Positions 48,621-49,056 of a stretch of DNA of 49,056 nt are shown piece by piece. The stretch is taken from contig JAFGJK010000118.1 of assembly GCA_016929135.1 (NCBI GenBank), positions 1 to 49,056 of the forward strand, written 5' to 3'. The notes below the pieces were generated by a model that saw nothing but the letters and a program-made list of their open reading frames with translations, ran no database searches and was not told the DNA's origin. The translations under genes and the position numbers were made by a program. Source of the DNA: Spirochaetota bacterium. GTDB lineage: Bacteria > Spirochaetota > UBA4802 > UBA5550. The stretch's first letter is position 1. Every line of letters begins with the position of its first letter.

Positions 48621-49056
48621 ACAGTCCGATCCTGTGGTGTTCCCGCTGAACGCGGTCGCACCAGTTCCCCACGTTCCAGTCGCCGAAGACACCCATGCCG
48701 GCCAGTTCGTCCTGCCCGCCGTAGACCGGCACGTGCACCACCGAGAGCCCCTCATAGGAGCCGGCCTCATCAAGGGCCCTGGCCAGTTCCTCGGCAGAGT
48801 AGCCGCCGGAGATACCCTTCACGCCCTCCACCGACCGGGCCATGGCCGCGTAATCGACCTTAACCGAATCGTTGGTGGCGTATTCCCTGCCGTACTGGGC
48901 GTACTGGAGGCCGGAGATGGCGGCCATCCTCCTGTTGTCGAAGATCACGACGATGCCGTGCGCCCTGTGCTGCACCGCGTCGATCAGTATCTGCGGATTC
49001 ATCATGAAGCTGCCGTCGCCGCAGAAGGCCATGGCCCTGATATCGCTCAGGGCACC
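48619..49056 (-). CDS. ThDP-dependent enzyme, C-terminal cofactor-binding domain (partial)
   Basis: The gene enters from the right edge, so only its last 145 codons are present. AFCGDGSFMMNPQILIDAVQ carries the thiamine-diphosphate motif (GDG, then about 25 residues to Asn in VVIFDNRR). The following YAQYGREYATND and SVKVDYAAMARSVEG segments fit the C-terminal domain of acetolactate-synthase-like or IolD-like enzymes. The chain ends DELAGMGVFGDWNVGNWCDR, which points more to the IolD-type dione hydrolase group, but this is a tentative choice. The frame continues past the edge (LSDIRAMAFCGDG), so a start at 49032 is not expected. It is convergent with flaB. Confidence 0.8.
   Translation of the reverse strand, partial: GALSDIRAMAFCGDGSFMMNPQILIDAVQHRAHGIVVIFDNRRMAAISGLQYAQYGREYATNDSVKVDYAAMARSVEGVKGISGGYSAEELARALDEAGSYEGLSVVHVPVYGGQDELAGMGVFGDWNVGNWCDRVQREHHRIGL

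Noticed and set aside
1..49056. tRNA, rRNA, CRISPR and insertion sequences
   Set aside because: A reading of both strands found no cloverleaf with a T-loop GTTCGA core, no spaced direct-repeat array and no transposase.

Overview
The window looks like chromosomal DNA from a GC-rich, double-membrane, flagellated member of the Spirochaetota. The best evidence is a gene at 47712-48560 for a spirochaete-type periplasmic flagellin (FlaB). It is supported by a pair of cyclase-like proteins that look spirochaetal and by outer-membrane functions (LptE-like, LpoB-like, a beta-barrel, many lipoproteins). I see no tRNA, rRNA, CRISPR array, transposase or phage module. Most of the window is core or lineage-specific genes, with a few AT-rich patches (about 10.5-11.3 kb, 21.2 kb, 44.3-44.85 kb) that look more accessory. 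Both ends cut genes: a probable penicillin-acylase start on the left, and the C-terminal part of a ThDP enzyme on the right.

Layout. 0-10 kb: a lipoprotein and a large TPR protein, a membrane zinc protease with a YihY/BrkB protein, a receiver-PP2C response regulator, and an unknown protein with an exported HEAT-repeat protein. 9.7-11.3 kb: a TetR regulator with a tiny upstream gene, then an 86-residue orphan between AT-rich spacers. 11.3-14.8 kb: plsC-like acyltransferase and a tldD-tldE/pmbA pair. 14.8-17.7 kb: an AhpD-like protein and two metallo-beta-lactamase-fold proteins. One of these is a UPF0282 (archaeal-type) protein with an added Cys-rich tail. 17.8-19.5 kb: three small polytopic membrane proteins with individual terminators. 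19.5-21.2 kb: the conserved lptE-holA pair. 21.3-26.3 kb: a 1621-residue fusion of a GH13 amylase-like domain to a GT5 glycogen synthase, with a structured element over its stop codon. 26.4-28.7 kb: AAA ATPase, lipoprotein and queF. 28.8-30.7 kb: a STAS/zinc-ribbon protein and a membrane sensor. 30.8-34 kb: Nudix, Gfo/Idh/MocA dehydrogenase, outer-membrane barrel. 34.2-38.1 kb: LpoB-like and COG3014-like lipoproteins, then a PAS-kinase-receiver hybrid. 38.1-41.8 kb: K+ channel, lipoprotein, gatC, thpR, pyrK-like. 41.8-43.7 kb: two tandem class III cyclase-like proteins. 43.7-49 kb: isochorismatase, ribbon-helix-helix protein, PBP1A, flaB and the truncated ThDP enzyme.

Themes. Envelope building is well represented (PlsC, LptE, LpoB/COG3014, PBP1A, lipoproteins, OMP). 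So is signalling (PP2C with receiver, STAS protein, PAS hybrid with a degraded ATPase region, cyclase pair). The most interesting candidates are the tandem cyclase-like pair with complementary loss of active-site residues, the giant amylase-glycogen synthase fusion, the UPF0282-Cys-rich fusion, the three-helix element at 21315-21395, and a CsrA-like site in the flaB leader. All functions are read from sequence motifs and remembered family knowledge; no database search was run.
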